DNA of 64,000 nt from Oryzias latipes (lineage: Eukaryota; Chordata; Actinopteri; Beloniformes; Adrianichthyidae), in NCBI RefSeq assembly GCF_002234675.1, contig NC_019864.2:13533582-13597581 (forward strand), in the 5' to 3' direction. The notes below the pieces were generated by a model. The model did not search any database. It had not been told where the DNA came from and saw only the letters and a list, made by a program, of their open reading frames with translations. Made by a program: the position numbers and the translations under genes. Shown in pieces: positions 1 through 12,056 of this stretch. Each line of letters opens with the position of its first letter. Positions within the stretch are counted from its first letter, which is position 1.

Positions 1-634
1 ACTATGATAGCATTTTTGATTTTAGAAAGATGTTGCCACTGGCATTAAAATTAGAAGATATTTGATTGCAATTCTGCATGTTAAACAGGAGTGAACAGAA
101 CATTTTACTTGGGTATAAAGGTTAAAAATAACAACAGTGGAATATTCTAGTAAGACGATACACTCTAAGTGGAGAAGTTTTGAAAGATAATAGCGGTATA
201 GAAACATTTTCCTGTTGGTTTAGGTTTTTGTTTCTGTCTTTCTCTGCCTCTGGTTTTGGTGAACTGTTAAAATAGTTATCTGCTCTCTCAATCTTCTACT
301 TGTGGTGCGAGGCAGGAAGTCTATGTTTGAAGGAGCTTTTTCACAGAAAACAGTAAAATAATTTTTATGACAGCAAAATAAGCCATGTTTAAGTTAAATC
401 TTGGCTCAGAAATTAAATAAAAACAGCTTTTACCTGAAATATAATCATAGTGGGCTCAGTAAAATAAGATATTAAATATATGCTATTGAAATTGTATGTT
501 TACAGAGACGAGGAAGGTTTAGTGATTTTGCTTGTTTGTTCAGAAATCACTTTAATTTTGGCCCATAAATATTAATGTATGACATGACGCAGTTTCACAT
601 CATCTGAACTCCCCCTTCCTGTCTGTGTTTCTAG
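1..634 (+). other. net1: last intron of net1 (3' part)
   Basis: AT-rich sequence without a supported ORF or a recognisable repeat. It ends in a pyrimidine stretch and an AG acceptor at 633-634 that opens the last net1 exon. Confidence 0.7.
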
Positions 635-957
635 CTAAGAATGTTTTCCGAGTGAGCTCCATGGATGCTTCCCACTGCCAGTCCCACACCCTGCATGTCA
701 GCGATGTTTACCACAAGCAGCAGTGGCTCAACTGCCTACGCACGGCGATAGCCCAACAGCAAGGGGCCTCGCCTGATGTCCAGGAGGGGGAAGCCGTCCC
801 GGCAAAGCGCCGCTCCGCTGCCAGGATCTGCGATGTAAATACAGACGAGAACTGTCCACCCGCCTCAGGTCCCAAACTCAGACGTCAGACGCTCTCCAAA
901 AGCAGACTGGACCAGAAGTTACACGAGTCACAGAAGAGAAAGGAAACTAAAGTTTAA
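635..957 (+). CDS. net1: Rho guanine nucleotide exchange factor NET1, last coding exon (partial gene)
   Basis: C-terminal exon of NET1, a Dbl-family exchange factor that activates RhoA and shuttles between nucleus and plasma membrane. Only the tail is in the window; the DH domain and most of the PH domain lie upstream. The exon opens after the acceptor at 633-634, and the first complete codon begins at 637. Its start encodes the final strand and helix of the PH domain, including the motif VYHKQQWLNCLRTAI, which is diagnostic of the NET1/ARHGEF3 pair. A divergent basic tail follows and ends KRKETKV. The last four residues, ETKV, form a class I PDZ-ligand (x-T-x-V), equivalent to the ETLV end that I recall for mammalian NET1 and that binds Dlg-type PDZ proteins. 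ARHGEF3 lacks that ending, so NET1 is preferred. The stop TAA is at 955-957. Confidence 0.9.
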
Positions 958-1830
958 GTGTTTACTCTTTACAAGACCTATGCTTCCAAATATTCTTTTT
1001 CCTTATCAGTAAGTTTTAAAGCAGCCAATTTGTATTTTGCTGTATCTTTCTAGCTGCACTGAAAATCCGTTTCAATCATCTCCGTCCTGATGGATACGAA
1101 GTGTTTCTGCTTCAATTGTGTTAATAGTTTACAAAAAGCAAAAGATGCCACTTGCCAGTCTGTGTAATCCAGTTACACGTGTGTAAAATTAGTATCTCGT
1201 GTGTGTTAACAATTTTTATACCACTTGTAGTGTTTATGTTTTACATTTATTCCATGATGTGTTTTTTTTAACCAATTTGGTAAATGTACAATCATGTATA
1301 ATGTTAACAGGGCTGAAATAAGGAAGTTGAGGTGTTGCAACATCTGTGTTTCCCTAAAAAAGAAAAGCCCCTGAGTGACACAGCTCTAAAAAATGTTCAG
1401 ATTTAATTCAGGATTATGAGTGAAATTCAACTGAAAAGTCTGACTCCAGACATGAAATAAGTACAAACATTTTTTACAAGTATGTATTTAGCAAAAATGT
1501 GTTGGTAAAAGGAAAAAAAAGAGAAGTAAAGCACTGTTTACTCTGTTGTACTAAGTTTAACTGTCTGTGTGGGTTTTTTTTATTGCAGCAAACATACCTT
1601 TGACTTGATTCTGACAACTCAGTCACTTACCTCCTGCTATTTTTTTCTGCTTTTCAGCTCTGTGTCACAACACTTTTAAAACAGACCAACCACATTAGCA
1701 GCTGCTCTTCTTTTAAATCCAAATGACACGTCTTTTTAAACTCGGAATGAAAAGTTAACAAATATGGAGCACAATTTCTGTTTTATGTGTAAAAAAGTTT
1801 AAAACTGGTGAAATAAAATGTTCATGTTCT
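958..1830 (+). other. net1: net1 3' UTR with candidate polyadenylation signal
   Basis: AT-rich non-coding sequence after the net1 stop. The first good AATAAA lies at 1812-1817, which would give a 3' UTR of about 0.87 kb. Only the hexamer is visible; no transcript end can be seen. Confidence 0.45.
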
Positions 1831-2109
1831 CATAAAATCAGAGCTAAGACTACTGCTTTTTATGGCTTTTAACCCTTAGCATAACTTAGTAAGTAGCCTG
1901 CACCTGAAGTTTATATTATTAAGTATAATTGAGTATAAGTACAGCATGTCCACTATAGACCATGTACATGTAGTACTGTATACTAACTGAATACTTCCTC
2001 AGACTAAATTGGAACATTTTAAGTTTACAATATATAAGTAGTATATAAAAAGTAAACTTCAAATGAACTGCTTCACTTTTACTATAGACTAAGTATATTT
2101 GTACTACAC

Positions 2110-2542
2110 GTAACCCTTGTGCTGTCCTAGGCACTTTAACATTGGGAGTTGGGTCATCTAGACCCACTAGACCAGAGGTGGCTGAGCCTGGTCCTCAAGA
2201 GCCTCAACCCTGTCTGTTTTCCGGTTCTCCCTTGACTGCTTAATGCTGATAACCAAAATCAGGTGTGTTTAGTAAATCAGGATGTGAAATCACTTGAGTC
2301 AGCTAATCAACAGGAAGCTGATTAAGGAGAGCTGGAAAACAGGCAGGGTTGAGGCTCTTGAGGACCAGGGTTAGCCACCCCTGCACTAGACAGTGCTCTG
2401 AACCTTTTTTTTTTAAATAATTTGTGATCTTCACTGGTGTCCATGGATTACATGAAATCTTTCCACCTTTATCCACCTTTGTCATGGTAGGGAGAACACG
2501 TCACTGCAAGGGTGGGGTCATCTAAGAAAGCACAGGGGTTAA
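2110..2542 (+). mobile_element. piggyBac-type MITE (family A), interrupted
   Basis: Non-coding element of about 220 bp when its insert is removed. Termini are CCCTTGTGCT at the left and the inverse at the right. The flanks are gTAA (2110-2113) and TTAA (2539-2542), which resembles the TTAA target site used by piggyBac transposases. Other copies occur at 3406-3538, 4056-4268 and 48490-48702. The copy at 48490 is intact and shows that 2173-2391 here is a later insertion. No transposase is encoded, so the element is non-autonomous. Confidence 0.75.
2173..2383. mobile_element. hAT-type MITE nested in the piggyBac MITE
   Basis: A 211-bp element whose two ends are near-perfect inverted repeats of roughly 60 bp. 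The left begins CAGAGGTGGCTGAGCCTGG and the right is the complement of CAGGGGTGGCTAACCCTGG. It is flanked by a perfect 8-bp duplication CACTAGAC at 2165-2172 and 2384-2391. The uninterrupted sister at 48541 carries this 8-mer once. Terminal CA...TG and 8-bp duplications are hAT superfamily marks. Confidence 0.85.
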
Positions 2543-3088
2543 ATAGGCTATTTTTTGTTAAGGGTAAACTACAGCCAGGCCTTACATTTCTTTCAGTGAA
2601 GCCTGTCAGGTACATAACAGCACCAGGGGCAATGGGAGGAGGGGGCATGACAACAGGGTCTGCTTTACATACCGATAAGGGTAATTTGGCATGTAAGAAA
2701 ACTAAGTCATCTGTTTTTTTAGATGTTCTGGATGTAATTTTTTGTTTTGTCGTTCTTAAATTTAATTGCTTTTAGATTTTCTTTTAAAGAGGAATAACAC
2801 AAGTTCTATATAAGTTGTTTCATAATTTAGTCAGAGGAAGTATTGTCCTTTTCAATGCCCTTAAAAGTCTGACACATTACTATCTATCAAGTAACTACAC
2901 TTTAAAATTATCAATGTGGCCAGACACACCTGTGCAATAACAATACACGCAATCTTGATATGGTACGCCTGTGATGGATAGAGTATCAACAAAGGAAAAG
3001 TGCAAATGTGTGATCAATATTTAAGAGGAAAGCGCCTCTGTGGAGATGGAAGAACTTTTTAACTCTTTGCTCTCTGCTTTTATCTTTT

Positions 3089-3405
3089 TAAAGACCCAAT
3101 CCGATCATCTTTTTGATCTATTTTAAAACTGTTCAGTGATCTGGCAATGTCATGTCATTTTTAAGCAAAAATTAAGAAAAAAACCTGTGTAATTTTCTAG
3201 GATATAGTTTCTGCTCACTGGCAGTAGCTCAACAGAAATTTGCCTTTGAGTTGTGGGTGGGACCGTTGGTGTGGAGCAACCCCGCCCCTCTTCCTCTTCC
3301 TTTGACTGAGAACTCTGTTTCTGTGCTTTTCCTGCAAGCTTACAGCCCCTCACACCTAATATTATAGGCGCCACAAAAAGGGCGCTACACGTATTTTTTC
3401 TTTTT
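3089..3405 (+). mobile_element. truncated copy of MITE family B
   Basis: Begins TAAAGACCCAATCCGATC and follows the left half of the family seen whole at 6608-7210 and 63229-63805, including the shared phrase ttacagcccctcacacct. It breaks off near 3405, where the right half of a family A MITE begins. Confidence 0.6.
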
Positions 3406-3538
3406 TTCTTCAATGATTTGTGATCTTCACTGGTGTCCATGGATTACATGAAATCTTTCCACCTTTATCTACCTTTGTCATGGTGGGGAGAACATGTCAA
3501 TGTAAGGGTGGGGTCATCTAAGATAACACAAGGGTTAA
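3406..3538 (+). mobile_element. right half of a piggyBac-type MITE (family A)
   Basis: Matches the right 130 bp of the family A element at 48490-48702 and ends in GGGTTAA, with TTAA at 3535-3538. The left half is missing and is replaced by the family B fragment, so this is a junction of two decayed repeats. Confidence 0.65.
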
Positions 3539-4055
3539 GTGCATTTGTTTTTCTTCCATTTCACTTCTTGGTTTCTCCACTGTAAATCTACAAGTACAAA
3601 ATATGCTTTCACTGCGAGCCATAGGGGCCTCAGAGACAGGATCAGCCAGTGGACTAACAATATTTGTAAGTCGCAGCACCGGTTTTTCTTCAATCATATG
3701 TAAATGATAAGAAGATACTACTGGAGGAGCAGTTTAGAGCTGCTTCGGTCAAAGTTACAATAGTTAATCTAAAACAAATGGATGTTCTGTTGCCTGCACT
3801 AGCATCAAATACCTTAACACCGTTTGAAGTCATTATCTAAACCCCTGCTGTCCAACAGCAACAGCTGTGGTTGATGCATGCTATAAGACACTAAACAGAC
3901 CCTTAAAAAACCAGGCTGACTGTTGCTGGCTGTCTTATTCCCCTTCCTGTGTAAATGTCTTCAGCTCAGTGAAACCTCTCCCTGTGATTGGTCATGTTTC
4001 TGCTCCTACTCCAGCAGATCACAGTCTGGGGATCTGACACCACTGACTTACCTAC

Positions 4056-4268
4056 TGAACCCTTGTGCTATCTTCGATGACCCCACCCTTACTTTGACGT
4101 GTTCTCCCTACCATGACAAAGGTGGATAAAGGTGGAAAGATTTCATGTAATCCATGGACACCAGTGAAGTTCACAAGTCATTGAAGAAAAAAGGTTCAGA
4201 GCACTGTCTAGTGGGTCTATATGACCCAACTCCCAATGGTAAAGTGCCTAGGATAGCACAAGGGTTAC
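4056..4268 (-). mobile_element. piggyBac-type MITE (family A), inverted orientation
   Basis: Full-length (about 205 bp) family A copy in the opposite orientation to the others. It begins CCCTTGTGCTATC and ends GATAGCACAAGGG. The flanking tetramers tgaa and ttac no longer read TTAA, which suggests age. An ORF across it is only MITE sequence. Confidence 0.75.
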
Positions 4269-4901
4269 AAGAAGCCATGTTTCAGAAAATCTGTTTCAGA
4301 AGTTTCTTTTTGAATTTTAGAAGAAAATATGGAAAGGTTAAATGTTTTGCAACAAAAAAAAAAATCACAATTTGTGTTCAGATCGGAACATTAAAATATC
4401 TGAAAAATCCTTGTTGCAAAACAAATATTGCCTGTCTAAACATTGTATTTGTGGGGCAGCAAACAAACTTGGAATCTTGAAAATGTTAGATGATACATAC
4501 ACAATTAATTATATTCTTCACACAGATGTTTTACTAAAATCATTCTAGGTTCTGCTGCGACTTCGCAAGTTCAGTCATGCTTTGTACAAAAGAGAAGTAA
4601 TGACATCACTCTAAAAAAAATGAGTGGGGTTGGTCTCTCAATTATTATGCCTCTAGCCCACAAAGTTAGCAATAAAAAAACATTGTTCAAGTTGTGACTG
4701 GAATCCCTTTTAACTAATATTCAAATTGTTTTTTTTTTTAATTTTCTAATTACCACCACCAATGTTATATGAAGAGTAAATACAGGTATGATTTATTCAT
4801 GTGCTCTATTTTCAAACATTACATTTATTTCTCACAAAGTCAGGTGACCCCCCCCCCCCCCCCCCAAAAAAAGACGTTGTAAAAGTCTTTTTATGATTTT
4901 A

Positions 4902-5079
4902 GTGTCCCTGTTATCCCTTTAGGTGACCCTGAAAAGGATCATGTGGATTTAGAAAATGGATGGATGGATGCATTTGGTGTCCCTGTGACAGAATGGCAAA
5001 CTGTCCACGGCGTACCAACTGTAGCTGGTGACCCTGACACCCCAAAATAGATGAAGTGGGTTTGGAAAATGGATGGATG
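4902..5079 (+). repeat. two SINE 3'-tail fragments ending in TGGA repeats
   Basis: Two consecutive pieces, about 4902-4970 and 4976-5079, each end in gaaaatggatggatgg. The second resembles the 3' half of the tRNA-type SINE at 56098-56352 (phrases equivalent to ccctgtccagggtgtacc and gaccctg...aagtgggtt). A poly-C/poly-A run lies just upstream at about 4850-4870. Confidence 0.55.
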
Positions 5080-5103
5080 GAGTAATTTGGTGATAACTAA
5101 TAT

Positions 5104-5321
<218 letters not shown>

Positions 5322-5628
5322 TGTTGCAAAAAAGCTTATTCCACTTAGACTGTAACCCAGTACTTGTTGTGTAGCTGTCCAAATTTGGATTGCATCCAAA
5401 AAGAGAGTAAAGCCCTTTATAAGTATGTGTCATTTACCATTTTATAAAAAAAACATATATTGTAAAAAGAAAATTTTATTTCATGAAATTATTTCAAAAA
5501 CATCCTAATTAAAAAAAGGGATTTTCTGTCCATTTTTTATGTGTAGTGGGCTTTACAAGGTTCACTAATGTGTTATTTATCATTCGTATGAGATGACTCT
5601 GAACTAAAAACTGAACTAAAGTCATCAC

Positions 5629-5760
5629 AAACCATTTTCTGAACCATAAACTAAACCATAGACCATAAATGTTAACTATGAACTTAAATAAAGGGATCAT
5701 AAACCATTTCCTAAACCATAAACTGAACAATAGGCCATAAATGTAAAATATAAACTTAAC
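5629..5760 (+). repeat. imperfect 72-bp tandem repeat
   Basis: The phrase aaaccatt...ctaaaccataaact recurs at 5629 and 5701, giving a 72-bp period over about 1.8 copies. Each unit itself contains shorter aaccata motifs. No coding potential is seen. Confidence 0.6.
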
Positions 5761-6607
5761 TTAAGAGAATATGAACTCTTTCCTTATTTTCATTACAAAA
5801 GAGCTTTAGTTTATTTATTTTTTTACTTATTTGTTTCTGGGCAGTGTGTGTGTTTGTGCGTGAGTGTGGAGGAGCGAACAAATTTTGTTTGTCTAAAAAA
5901 ATCCCTGATTTCTCCGTTAATTTAAATAGAAATTCAGTTCATCATATCAAACTAGAAATAAGTTTTAAAATAAAAACATGTAAAATCTCAAATCAAAATC
6001 TAACAGCTAATCTGATTAATGTAATTCACTGATATCAAAAGACGAGACGACAATGAACTTTTTCAACTTCATTCTTTTTTATATAGATTATGGAAGTATA
6101 ACCATCTACATTATTTACACATTTACAGGAAATTTGTAACAAAAAAAACAATGACAGTGTGCAAGTCATCAGTTTAAGTTTAACTAAACCTTATTTAAAA
6201 TGCTATGTAGCTAAAACTCATCTGAGCGAGTCACATCTCTGTGAACTCATTTTCAATTCAAAAAAGCCGCAACAGTACTTAAGTACTGAAGTACTCTGAA
6301 TGTGATATGAACAAACTTGTTCCTCACACTCAGATTGGAGTGGGTAGTTATTCCATTTCTGGAACTTGCTCTGATTACTAGCGCAGGTAGGGACAAAGGA
6401 GAACAATATTTCACACATATGATTCATAAAAATATAAATCTGCATAAATAAAGAAATGAGAAGTTAGAGATGAAAGTTACTGGCTTTAAGAGATAGTACT
6501 TGGAATACTTTACTGTCTCAATATCTCTGTACATAATTTACAGCAGACCAGCCCTTAAAAGTGAAGAGCAAAGACAAAATATAAGGAGAAGCTACAACAC
6601 GTTTCCG

Positions 6608-7210
6608 TAAAGACCCACTCTGATGAAAGTTGTTTTTGTAGTCTTTTTAACATGTTCTTGTAGTATTCTTCTGATGATGGAGTATTTCTATATTCAAATT
6701 GTTGTGAATCAGGAACAGATGAAAAACTGCTGTTGGAAAAAGATCGTATTTGTTACACAAACACACTGGATGGGCATCAAGCTCCCTGCTCCACTTCATT
6801 CTGATGCATCCAGTTGTAGACAAATAGATCCATGTAGGTATTTGTTTTCCTTGTCTGATCTGGCATCTGGCTCTTCAATATACGACTGGATAGCTCCAAT
6901 ATTGCTCACGATTTTTGTTGCACCAATAATGTTAGGCTGGGGTTGTGAGGGGCTTTAGGCCAGTGGGAGAGACTGTAAAACGATGGGTGACGGGAAGTGC
7001 GGGCAGGCTTACTCTGCTCTAGCAGTCCCACAACTCCAGAGGAAACTTCTGATTATCCACTGCCACTCTGCAGACACTATTTCATGGAGAACAACACAGA
7101 TTTTTGAATTTAGCTTAAAAAAATTGTTTTTTAAAACTGCATATTAGTAAGTAAAAGACCACTGGGAACGCTTTTAAAAAAGATCAAAAGATGATCAGAG
7201 TGGGACTTTA
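6608..7210 (-). mobile_element. MITE family B, full-length copy, inverted
   Basis: A 603-bp non-coding element with short inverted ends: TAAAGACCCACTC at the left and GAGTGGGACTTTA at the right. Related copies lie at 3089-3405, 9868-10383, 48699-49215 and 63229-63805. The copies share an internal block reading (in + orientation) cagcccctcaca...ggagctatcca. No transposase is encoded and the superfamily is not obvious. Confidence 0.75.
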
Positions 7211-7326
7211 AGTAAACCGTTCTAAGCAGACTTCATGCAGAGAGAATCTTCATCATTGTGTCACATGTTACATTAAAAAAACCAACAGCAGAAAATGGTA
7301 CTAAACAACACTGAAGTGTCAATCTG

Positions 7327-10300
7327 CTAAAGTTGAACAGCAATAGGTGGTGTGTAGGAGAGAAAGTTTATGATACTTTTGGGCAAGCCCAGCCCAGGTA
7401 CAGCGTCCTGCGCTTTGTGGCCGAGACTCCTCCGGAAAGCCACTCTGCTTAGCTGCTGCAGACTCAGAGGGTTGTCTGGGGGAGAAGAGCCACCATGGGG
7501 TAAACTTTACTGTTGCGTCAAGCTGACAGGACGCTACACTTTACGTGAACACACTTACTCTCAAAGAACTGTAGACAGGCGAAAGAGGGGGATCCCACAC
7601 TGGTGTAGTGGATAGGTTTTTTGTTAAGGTTATCTCTGGCAAACACATTTCCCCCAAACTCCACAAGAAGCTCGATGAGGCCTATGTTCTTTGCTTTGGC
7701 TGCGTGATGAAGAGCCGTCTCGTGGAGTTTGGCTGCATTCACGTTTGCTCCTTAGTAGACAAAAGCAAGTTTGTACAAATGATATAAATATATACATCCT
7801 AAGGCACTTTAGGGTTCAGGATAATTTAATAAATTGAAGATAATTTATTACAAATAAAAGAAAGCAGCATTTCATAATTATAATGAATAAATCCCTTCCC
7901 CATCAAAGAGCATCAAATAAAAACAACAAAAGATGTAAGTCACCTTGTCTTGCTAATGCTACATTCAGGACCAAACCCACCTACAAACATGCAACAAACG
8001 CACATTTCAACAGAGCTACATAGCCGAAGGCAAGTCTAGAATCACCTGCAATGAGGAGCACTTTGGCGCATTCATAATGTTGCCTTGCACAGGCAACATG
8101 AAGGGGTGTCCCATAGTGGCAGTCGTGTGCCTCCATGAAGGCCCCGCGATCTATCATGAGCTGAACGCAAGCCGAATTACCTACAAAAAATACAAAATAA
8201 AACACTTTCTGTTAATATAATCAACATTATAGAGAAGAATGTGTCATGGTACCCCCGGGAGTCCTCTCCCCCCTCCTTTCGCTTCCACTGTTTGGACCCA
8301 GCTGCCGGCACTACCATCATCAAACCCGCAGTATTTCAGATGGCCTGTTTCCAGTATTCATCGCCAGTTCGTTGCCAACTATGGTGAAGTACCTGATCTC
8401 ATGTGTTCCTCGTTTGTTTTATGAAACTCTCGTTGTCTCTGAACCCGTTACTCAAGTTACCCTTCCTGTCTGTAGGACAAGCTACTTCCACCAAGTGCCT
8501 GCCTGGGTCCAACTCTCGTCAAGATCCCTCAAGCCACCACAAAATCAGGAACTCCACCCACGCCACATCCTTGAGCCACGCTCCGTCAGTGATCCGCCAG
8601 GTCCACACTCCACTCTCAAGACAAAAGGAGGGGTACTTACCATCTGGTCCTCCTCCAGGACTTTCCCTCCACTGATCCACTCATCCATTGCCAAGAACAT
8701 TAAAATCAATTCACTGCCTAAACTCTTGGGCGTGATCTTTCCCGGTTTCAGCGTCTGGGTCTGTTCTTGTCATTGTCAGTCATGACAGAGTGGCTGCACT
8801 GTACAAATCAACCTTTTGTTACCTGTAGTTTAATGACAACAAAGATGAATGTACTCTTATCCATCCATGTCTCCTCTAAGTGTTCCATGACCTAAACACA
8901 AATAAGCAAATGATTTCATTCAAGACTGTTTTTTCTAGGTCCTGAAAGAACAGATATGTCACAAACCCTAACCCAGAACCGTAGGAAACTACTTTCATAA
9001 TGACCATGAGAAACCTTTTAATTTCAGAGAAAATAAGACAAATTCTTTTCAAAGCTGTTTATAAGTAAGTGTCCTATATTTGCAAAATTGTTTTTAAATT
9101 GATTTAGTTTTTGTTTTGTTGAACGTTCCTTTACTAAGTTTATGTAGTAGTTGTATGATGTGAAACTTCTCGACCCAAAAGTACAGGCAGAATCCTAAAG
9201 CAACAGCATGTTTTGATAAGCCAGACACTGATACAAGTATAGTAATGTAGATATTTGAAAAAAATAAAAGGATTTTGTTGACAAAATCTAAGTTTGTCAA
9301 AGTAATATTTTACTGCCAATTTTGGCTTTGCTGTAAGTATGCATTTATAACAGTTGTAGCTCCGAGGGTGTCGGACTTCAGGCGCCGAAAACCAACATCC
9401 TGCTGGTTTCTGTAAAAAAATTGCTGCTGAAAACCTAGATCATGTGTGTTTTACTAATAAGAAATTTCACTAGCAGGTTAGTTGGATAATATACAGGACA
9501 CTGACCGCACAGAGCATGGAGTTTGTGACCCCTGATAGATATTTCTACATACATCACAACATACCTCCCATGCATGCCTCGTGAAGAGGAGAGAAGGTGA
9601 ACAGTGGAGGATTGACTGTTGCCCCATACTCCAACAACAGATTGACACAGTCCAGGCTCCCAGCCGCACAGGCGTCACAAAGTGGAGTGCTACCGTCTAT
9701 GTTGCGAGCATCCACCTGTAGGTCCAAACCATATTTATTCCACACATACCAATAATGTGGAGCACTATAATGATCCAACCCCACTACCTCTGTAAACACA
9801 ATGTGTTTACATGCCATTCAATATCATGTAACCTGGAAAATTTATTTTTTAAAACACAGTAGGATGTTAAAGTCCCACTCCGATCATCTTTTGATCTGTT
9901 GTAAAAGCGTTCCCATTGTTTTTTTCATTATGATTATGCTATTTTTATCCAAAAACTAAAAACCTGGGACGTTTTCTAGGACATAGTTTCTGCAGGAGTT
10001 TGTTTGCATGGAGTAAGCTCGTCCCAACTTCCTGTCATCCATCTGTTTACGCTGTCTAGTTTACAGCCCCTCACAACTCCAACCTAACATTACTGATGCA
10101 ACAAAAATGGCGAGCAATATTGGAGCTATCCAGGTGTATAGTTTTGGGCCAGATGCCAGCTCAGACTGGGAAGACAAAGACGAACATGGATAAGTCGATG
10201 CATCAGAACAGAGCGGAGCGGGGAGCTTGTGTATCTTCTATCTATGAGCTATAAGCTGCAATTTTTTTTCTGCTCCTGATTTACAACAATTTGAACCAAG

Positions 10301-11314
10301 AAATACTCAGAAATGCCATTTTAAGCCTAATTCTTATGTTAAAAGCACCAAAAAAAAACAGTTTTCATCTTTGTGGTTCTTTAAGGAAACCCAGTTTCCT
10401 AGAGTAAATCTAAGCCTAATTTTATTACAAAGAGAAATGCAAACGTATATTGATAAATGGAAGATTGTGATTTGTAGCTTACATGCTGTGTATGAAAAAC
10501 TGCATATTTCTCTGGTAACCAGGTTCCTCTCAAAAACCAAGTACTTCTAGCCCATGCAAACTGTGAAACCACCTGACCTGAGCTCCAGCATCCAGCAGCA
10601 GCCTGACACACTGCGTTTGACCCTGTATGCACGCCTCATGCAGAGGTGTGATGGAGTCCACAGACACAATGTTGACAGCCGCACCTCCCTCAATCAGTTG
10701 CTGGAGCTGAAGGACTCTGCCCTGTGCGGCAGCCTCATGCACCGCTGAACGGTCAGTCCAGAATCCAAGGCCATGGGCTGAAATGTCAGGAGGTAAACAA
10801 AGCGGGGGGGTTTACAAAGCAGAATTTTTACCTCGAGTGATTCAAAAGACATATTTGGATGCATTTGATTATCTCCTCGCTTAGAAATGTGGTACTATCA
10901 CTGTATGTGGAGAGGGCATTGATATTACCAAACAGACTGATGCACACCTTTACAGACCACAAATACTGATTAAACTATACTGCAAGGTCACTATTGTGGT
11001 GTCAAATGAGCATTATAACAGCACAGCTGACGTTCTGCAACATGAACCTCACTAACAAGCTTAAGGCTTTCTCCTGTTGTCTGAGTTTTAACATTTTCTT
11101 TAAATGAAATGCACTAGAACAGACTTAGCTGCATGCAGTCTCCGGATTAAATTAAACCTAACTGAAACCAAACCGCATCTAACAGCTAAGCCCCAGTAAT
11201 AGCGAGCTCTTTTTAAGGAAACTGTTGTCTTGTGTTACTGTGTTAGTCACCATCAACTCTAAGCTTCTTACCTATTTCTCCATACAAGGACGGTCTGGTC
11301 CGAGTGATCTCCAT
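7327..11314 (-). CDS. asb13: ankyrin repeat and SOCS box protein 13
   Basis: Substrate receptor of a Cullin-5/Elongin-B/C ubiquitin ligase. Six coding exons on the minus strand (5' to 3'): 11314-11272, 10777-10578, 9715-9565, 8180-8046, 7750-7559 and 7475-7327. All boundaries are GT-AG and phases match, giving 289 aa plus TAG (human ASB13 is 278 aa). After a short N-terminus comes GFWTDRSAVHEAA, matching the family's GFWVERTPVHEAA. About six ankyrin repeats follow, with hallmarks such as DSITPLHEAC, GSTPLCDAC, FSPLHEACMG, GTPLHVACAR and HETALHHAAK. The last exon is the SOCS box, with the BC-box helix LSLQQLSRVAFRR and the end IINFLSY. The gene is convergent with net1, as in mammals. Introns 2 and 3 hold a MITE and a probable solo LTR. 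All key SOCS-box residues look intact. Confidence 0.95.
8242..8787. mobile_element. probable solo LTR (Gypsy-like) in asb13 intron 3
   Basis: A 546-bp GC-richer block starts TGTCATG and ends CATGACA (TG...CA ends, 7-bp inverted termini). Its flanks GAATG (8237-8241) and GAGTG (8788-8792) look like a 5-bp duplication with one mismatch. The 3' end (cgtctgggtctgttc...catgaca) has the style of fish Gypsy LTRs. There is no gag-pol body, so I read it as a solo LTR. The 179-aa frame inside it is not a gene. Confidence 0.55.
9868..10383 (+). mobile_element. MITE family B copy in asb13 intron 2
   Basis: Starts TAAAGTCCCACTCCGATC and ends in a decayed terminus ttttcatctttgtggttcttta. The interior contains the family's gagcaatattggagctatcc block. 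Length is 516 bp, shorter than the full 603 bp. Confidence 0.7.
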
Positions 11315-11322
11315 TACATCAT
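11314..11322 (-). promoter_or_regulatory. asb13: two-codon uORF overlapping the asb13 start codon
   Basis: On the minus strand the sequence reads ATGATGTAATGG. An upstream ATG-ATG-TAA frame ends with a stop whose last A is the first base of the asb13 ATG (11314-11312). This is a classic stop/start overlap that could force reinitiation. It matters only if transcription starts upstream of 11322, which the sequence cannot show. Confidence 0.5.
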
Positions 11323-12056
11323 GTTCTCGCTTTTCTCTGTGCTGGCCGCGTAGATTCAACCAAACGAGCGATTCGTTTTAAAATAACACAACGAAAACGG
11401 TATAGGATCCATTAGGAGTAATCAACACAGACAACTGGTGCACAGAGCTCAGCGAAAGCGGCGGAGGTCCGGCTAGGATAAACAATGGCAAAGGACTCTG
11501 GGATTTGTAGGCACATGCCTTTAAAGACCACGATAATTTTTTTTTTTTTTTGGAAATAACTGTAATTAAATAAAAGAAAGTCACAGAGATATATGGTATG
11601 CAACTATATAAAGGATGAGCATGCAGGATTTTGTTTTTAATTTAGGTTGACAATCTAAAAAAACAAAATGAAAATATTTAGCATTTCATTAGACATTTCA
11701 TAAACTGTGCATTTTGCTTGCTCATTAATTTGCCATTGAAAGGATTTTTGTGGATCCACTACCAAATGTTAAATTTCTCTAATGAATAAATATCTGAACT
11801 ATGGTTTTTTTTTAAACTTTTATTTTCAAGACTGTTTTAAAAATCCTCTGAATTAGAGCTGCATGGTCACAATCTGCAGCAGCTCCTAACAGAAAGATTT
11901 GTTGTTCCAATCCACTGTGGGTCCTTGGGTTTGCATGTCTTCCACAGGCTCTCTAGCTTTCTTACTGCTGTCTTAATCCACAGGACATGTTTGTGCTTGT
12001 AAATCTCTTTTATGAACCTTAAAAGGACTGGCAACCTAATTAAGGTGTACCTTTTG

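Noticed and set aside
8246-8785. 179-aa plus-strand frame in asb13 intron 3
   Set aside because: It fills a block that looks like a solo LTR, has no domain, and has overlapping open frames on the same strand. Opposite in orientation to the host gene.
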